From the NCBI GenBank assembly GCA_039566865.1, contig CM076961.1, forward strand, positions 13,415,501-13,479,500: a stretch of 64,000 nt of DNA, in the 5' to 3' direction. The stretch is from Aurelia coerulea (lineage: Eukaryota > Cnidaria > Scyphozoa > Semaeostomeae > Ulmaridae). Under the pieces are notes generated by a model. The model worked only from the letters and a program-made list of their open reading frames with translations. It had not been told where the DNA came from and searched no databases. Both the position numbers and the translations under genes were made by a program. The stretch's first letter is position 1; each line of letters begins with the position of its first letter. Shown piece after piece: positions 60,418 to 64,000 of the stretch.

Positions 60418-62244
60418 TCAACTGTGCATGCTCCTATTATCAAAAGTGCAGCATTGTTCAACAAAAAAATCGTTGAAAACATTAGCTTTAGCCTGTACAT
60501 TAGCCACAAAAATTCCGTTCTCCAATAAAGGCGGAATATTGACTACTTTCTTTTTGTTTATTAATCTGTTCAGAGCCGACCAGTACGCTTTGACACCCTG
60601 ACCTGGATCAGCCAACTTTCTGCCTAGACTCAAATAGTAATCCTCTTTGGTGCTAGTAATTAATTTTGAAGTTTCGTTCCGGACAGTTTTAACTAGTGCC
60701 CAATCCTCCTGCCTCCTCCCACGTTGTACAAATCTTTTGTAAACTCGGTGTTTGCGTATGATTGCTGATTTAAGACCAGGAGTTATCCACGGTGGATCCT
60801 TGTCGTCAATCTTAACGACTTTATTTGGTATATTTTTAGTTATAGTGGATACAAGAATACGAGTGAAACACTCTGTCATTTCATCCGAACTGAGAGCAGT
60901 AAATCGAGAAACCCAGTCAATTTCTTGAATCTCATCTCTTATCGCTTTGGTATCAGACTTTGAGTAATCCCAGACGGTTCGTTTGTAAGGAGGTGGAGAG
61001 GGTATGGTAATATTTAATTTTCCATAAATTATCTGATGCTGACAGTGTTCATCCAGCGATGGGTGTACCCCGTGTTCAACAAACATATTAGGTTGGTCAG
61101 TTATAACGAGGTCAATACATGACATGCCTTCACCCCTTATGTTAGTTGGTTCATCAATTAATTGATATAAGTTATTTGATTCAATTAATTCCTCCAGAGC
61201 AGTCCCTTCAGGGCTTTCCATATCCTCTGCCCACCATTGAGAGGATCTGCAATTAAAATCTCCAGTCACAATCACTGTGTATGGCCTTTCCCTACGGAGT
61301 AGGTCCAGTGTCGTCTGCAGTCTGTCAACGAAGTTTTCAAATTGCTCACTATTTTGACTGGGGCTACGGTAAACAGCTACAAGAAAGATTTTCTTCCGTG
61401 CAATGGTAATTTCAGAAACAATGATTTCTTGAAGCAGTTCAAGATCAATCCTACGTTTTATTGGTAGACCCTCCCTGAAGTACAGACATACCCCACCGAG
61501 CTTAGTGTTGCTTGGGTGATCACTGCGATAAATTTCCCTGCTGAAACCCTCAATGAGGATGTCATCATTGCTAACAGAACTGTCAAGCATTGCCTCGGAA
61601 ACTGCTATAGCATCAAATCGATGGAGGGAGTTGTAAGCCTCAATCAGTGATATTTTTACCTTGTTCCTTGCACAAATGCTATTCAAATTCCAGTGGAAAA
61701 ATTTCAAACAGTTGTCAATTTGAGGGCCTGGATTTGACTCAATGTCACCTGACAACATTAGCAGAACTTTTAGCGAAAATGTTTTCCCATAAAGAAGAAA
61801 GCTTATGTATTCTATTGTTAGTATCAAGTGTAGCACACTTTGCAGTAAGTAAATACATCGTTTCCGGTACAGAGGATATTTGATACGAGCACGCATATTG
61901 TGGATCAGAAAGTTGGCTAAGAAAGACAGGGCAAAGCAAATGGTGGCCTGAAAGTATAGAGATATTTTTGTAAAATTAAGAACAATATCCTGCAATTCAT
62001 TCACTTTAAAAGAAGATGTATTAAACCAACATGTGTACGGAGAGAAGTAGGAGAACAGTGCAGTGACCATGACAGCCAAGGGGAGTGTTACAACGGATGA
62101 CCAAATGAAGAGGTACAAGTAGGCAATGCAATACCACAAAGAGAACAAGAGCCCTGTGAATGATCGATGAAAGCAAACCTTAGAAATTAGTCGGAACTTG
62201 CAAAGAGCTATTCCTGCACGCCACTGGTCAATACCTATGGGCAT
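60418..62244 (-). CDS. Non-LTR ORF2 fragment: hydrophobic N-terminus, 2A-like motif, endonuclease
   Basis: 608 residues. Residues about 30-68, 92-114 and 131-165 are hydrophobic, likely membrane segments. A 2A-like motif GDIESNPGP is at 166-174. An apurinic-type endonuclease follows: FFHWNLNSICARNK, FDAIAVSEAMLD, GGVCLYFREGL, AVYRSPSQNSE, VTGDFNCRSSQWW, CIDLVITDQPN. The usual SDH near the end reads SLDEHCQHQ. Then a linker (DPPWITPGLKSAIIRKHRVY) up to FNDFFVEQCC, where RT should begin, but the ORF stops at 60418 and no RT follows. In sea-urchin and other CR1-type elements, 2A-like motifs sit at this place and can split the nascent chain. The upstream minus ORF (62235-62519), also hydrophobic, overlaps its start by 10 nt. 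Confidence 0.88.
   Translation of the reverse strand: MPIGIDQWRAGIALCKFRLISKVCFHRSFTGLLFSLWYCIAYLYLFIWSSVVTLPLAVMVTALFSYFSPYTCWFNTSSFKVNELQDIVLNFTKISLYFQATICFALSFLANFLIHNMRARIKYPLYRKRCIYLLQSVLHLILTIEYISFLLYGKTFSLKVLLMLSGDIESNPGPQIDNCLKFFHWNLNSICARNKVKISLIEAYNSLHRFDAIAVSEAMLDSSVSNDDILIEGFSREIYRSDHPSNTKLGGVCLYFREGLPIKRRIDLELLQEIIVSEITIARKKIFLVAVYRSPSQNSEQFENFVDRLQTTLDLLRRERPYTVIVTGDFNCRSSQWWAEDMESPEGTALEELIESNNLYQLIDEPTNIRGEGMSCIDLVITDQPNMFVEHGVHPSLDEHCQHQIIYGKLNITIPSPPPYKRTVWDYSKSDTKAIRDEIQEIDWVSRFTALSSDEMTECFTRILVSTITKNIPNKVVKIDDKDPPWITPGLKSAIIRKHRVYKRFVQRGRRQEDWALVKTVRNETSKLITSTKEDYYLSLGRKLADPGQGVKAYWSALNRLINKKKVVNIPPLLENGIFVANVQAKANVFNDFFVEQCCTFDNRSMHS
61723..61749 (-). other. 2A-like ribosome-skipping motif
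   Basis: The codons read GDIESNPGP on the minus strand, fitting D(V/I)ExNPGP. In functional 2A sequences, peptide-bond formation between the last Gly and Pro is skipped, giving two products from one ORF. Here it would release a hydrophobic 173-residue leader from the endonuclease-RT protein. Activity depends on upstream residues and was not tested. Confidence 0.8.
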
Positions 62245-62519
62245 TTAACAGAGCTGTGATCTTCTTGGTCACTCGTATTTCTGCACATCTTCACAATAGG
62301 CTTCCTTGCACAGCGCTTAGGGGTACCGAAGTCTTTCAATGCACGAGACAAAAATAAATACATAAAAAAGTCATAATAAATACAACAAAGATCTAAGAAA
62401 AACAGATAAACAAACATGTTGCTGAAAAAGAATGTATAACACTGATAATGCATAGGGCAAGTTTTGTTGCTGAATGCATGCAAAATTATCTTTTTCCAAT
62501 TGGCTTTTGAAATTTTCAT
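62235..62519 (-). CDS. Small hydrophobic ORF upstream of ORF2
   Basis: 94 residues from ATG, with a Phe/Tyr/Leu/Cys-rich centre (SNMFVYLFFLDLCCIYYDFF) and a basic C-terminus. Its stop overlaps the ORF2 start by 10 nt in another frame. It may be part of the element leader or once joined to ORF2 by frameshift. Unrecognised; could be chance. Confidence 0.3.
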   Translation of the reverse strand: MKISKANWKKIILHAFSNKTCPMHYQCYTFFFSNMFVYLFFLDLCCIYYDFFMYLFLSRALKDFGTPKRCARKPIVKMCRNTSDQEDHSSVKCP

Positions 62520-62529
62520 TGGAATTCGA

Positions 62530-63332
62530 TCGACTCTGAATAGAAAGTAATAAAAATTGTATGTCCTTTCATGGGAATTAAATTAAAAGGAGCATCTTCA
62601 AGGCTCTCATAAAATTTTCCATTGGGACCATGCAATCTTGAGATGCAATTCCTAAGAGATATGTTTTCAAAAATATATTTTTAGTTGAATAAAAGCAACT
62701 GTAAACACAACTGGACTGTGTCCCTTTCTCCGCGCGCAAGAGATCTCCCTGCAGCGACGCGATTAACGAGTGTAAACTATAAAGCTGAATTTACACCTGA
62801 CACGATTCGATCCGCACGACGCGGCAAGCGCGACAAAGCAAAGCCAATCCGACCCCACCACACCGCAGCGCCCCACCACCATCCGGAATGAGCCAAGAAC
62901 GACGCCCAAGCGCCGCCACTGACTCACGCCAAACAACGACGAAGCGCCGCAGCGAGACAAAAGCCAGACCAACCCAACAACCTCACCGCGCGCGGCGCAA
63001 CGCACAAACAAAACCGCATCAAGTGAGAACCAACCCTGAGGGTGAAAAAAACTTGAAATAACGAAAATTTTCGCCGCTTGTGGGGTCTCACAGAATTATT
63101 TCCGGCACGCGAAGCAGAAGGAACAAAGTTCTGTAATAAACCAATTAACTAATCTCAAACAGTCTGTCTCAAACCGGATGCCACCCGAAACCGTCCGCGA
63201 ATAAATCAATTACAGTGTTTTTATCATGAATTCTGCGATTTCGCAAATTTCACATGGCATCCAGTCCAATAGATATTTTAGGAATTAATAAAATATATAC
63301 AACCTTTTCTTCGGAAAAGAATACGGAAAGAG
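62530..63332 (-). other. Region between ORF1-like and ORF2, with a T-poor island
   Basis: 62790-63010 is GC-rich and nearly free of T on the + strand (A-poor in the sense of the minus-strand element), then becomes AT-rich. No protein match. It may be an inter-ORF or 5' leader region of the element, or the boundary of two elements. Confidence 0.4.
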
Positions 63333-63998
63333 TTACTCTGCTTTACTGGCTTCACTTATTAGTTTTTCTAATTCTTCTTTTGATTCGAAGGAGCTATATT
63401 TGTCACCAATTTTCACCCGAGTTCTGCAGTTAACATCGGCAAAAGCATACCAGTCCTTGTGCGGTTTTAGCACTTCGTTTGCTAAAATTAGCAAGTTCAA
63501 CCTATGTTTCGTAAGATCGAGACGAATTTTGGCTTCAGAGGCACTTTTGCGAGCTCTATAAACAGCGGTTCTGTGTCGCCATGTCGTGAACCGGACAATT
63601 ATTTGCTGCGTGGCTTTACCATCCTTTTCCTTCGTGGGCCCGATGCGGTGGGCACGGTCAATCACGGCGTCTGGAACATCCACACCGATTTCCTCAATAA
63701 TTTTCTTAACCTTCTCTAAGCAATGCTCGCTTGTTTCATTCTGGCCTTTTTTGGGTACCGCCATCCCGTCTATTCGTAAACACAGCCTTCTAGAATACTG
63801 CTCTTGTTCTTCATGTGCAGAGAGCAAATGGCTGACGTGACTTTCCAAGACCGCGTTCTGAGCCTCAAGAACGGTGATTCTCTCTTCCTGTTCACTGGTG
63901 GTCGATTCTAGGCGGACGATTTTATCTTCTTGCTCTTCTATTTTTACTATCAACGATGTTACTTCCTTTTTTAAATCTTCGATGTCGTCTTTTGCTGC
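63333..63998 (-). CDS. Non-LTR ORF1-like coiled-coil RNA-binding protein (partial)
   Basis: Open from the right window edge to a stop at 63333, about 221 residues, 5' end outside. N-terminal heptad-rich coiled coil (KIEEQEDKIVRLES, TSEQEERITVLEAQNAVLES), then an RRM-like start EQYSRRLCLRIDGM, then VIDRAHRIGPTKEKDGK and IIVRFTTWRHRTAVYRARK, ending in a basic/helical domain. This order matches L1-ORF1-like proteins, which trimerise and bind the element RNA. Same strand as the ORF2 fragment 1.1 kb downstream; they may belong to one element, but the intervening DNA does not prove it. Confidence 0.8.
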   Translation of the reverse strand, partial: AAKDDIEDLKKEVTSLIVKIEEQEDKIVRLESTTSEQEERITVLEAQNAVLESHVSHLLSAHEEQEQYSRRLCLRIDGMAVPKKGQNETSEHCLEKVKKIIEEIGVDVPDAVIDRAHRIGPTKEKDGKATQQIIVRFTTWRHRTAVYRARKSASEAKIRLDLTKHRLNLLILANEVLKPHKDWYAFADVNCRTRVKIGDKYSSFESKEELEKLISEASKAE

Positions 63999-64000
63999 AA

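Noticed and set aside
1..64000. CRISPR arrays, operons, bacterial-type promoters, tRNA or rRNA genes
   Set aside because: The window is animal nuclear DNA; spaced-repeat arrays are transposon or satellite repeats, and I saw no tRNA or rRNA signature.

Overview
This window is animal nuclear DNA. It is AT-rich, has GT-AG introns and C2H2 zinc-finger arrays, and carries many DNA-transposon relics and truncated non-LTR retrotransposons. The mix (an Ngaro-type element, a 2A-bearing non-LTR element, a Penelope/retrozyme-type hammerhead ribozyme, many miniature inverted-repeat transposons) suggests a marine invertebrate such as a cnidarian or another early-branching animal. The sequence alone does not settle the phylum.

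Two host genes lie on the + strand. The first (1-3119) is the 3' part of a C2H2 zinc-finger gene: a partial upstream exon ending at 176, an intron, and a terminal exon (1837-3119) with 14 linked fingers plus one degenerate finger. A decayed continuation of the finger array follows to about 3887. The second and main gene is a leukotriene A4 hydrolase (LTA4H, M1-family zinc aminopeptidase/epoxide hydrolase). I reconstructed 15 exons from 14488 to 58671, all joined by GT-AG introns in consistent phase. They encode the first 464 residues, including GGMEN, HEIAH and the downstream Glu zinc ligand. The C-terminal domain lies past the right edge. The residue matching human Tyr378 is Phe.

Between the two genes (3.9-14.4 kb) is transposon-rich intergenic DNA: a C/G-rich-ended MITE with an 8-bp target duplication, a long foldback element, a hAT-like MITE, an RT fragment, and an apparently complete Ngaro-like tyrosine-recombinase retrotransposon (8507-13584). 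The Ngaro-like element has A1-ORFs-B1-A2-B2 split direct repeats, and each pair reads as identical.

The LTA4H introns hold nearly everything else. Many are TA-flanked inverted-repeat elements, several with ends close to CCGGGTGTCCCAAAA. Others are Harbinger-, piggyBac- and hAT-like MITEs, two elements with very long inverted repeats, and non-LTR fragments in introns 3, 5, 11, 12, 13 and 15. There is nesting: a truncated non-LTR copy sits inside a MITE in intron 5, and an 8-kb nest fills intron 13. Intron 11 carries a 54-nt sequence that folds as a minimal type I hammerhead ribozyme on the minus strand. The right end (58.7-64 kb) holds minus-strand non-LTR sequence: an ORF1-like coiled-coil protein at the edge, and an ORF2 with a hydrophobic N-terminus, a 2A-like GDIESNPGP motif and an endonuclease, broken before the RT.
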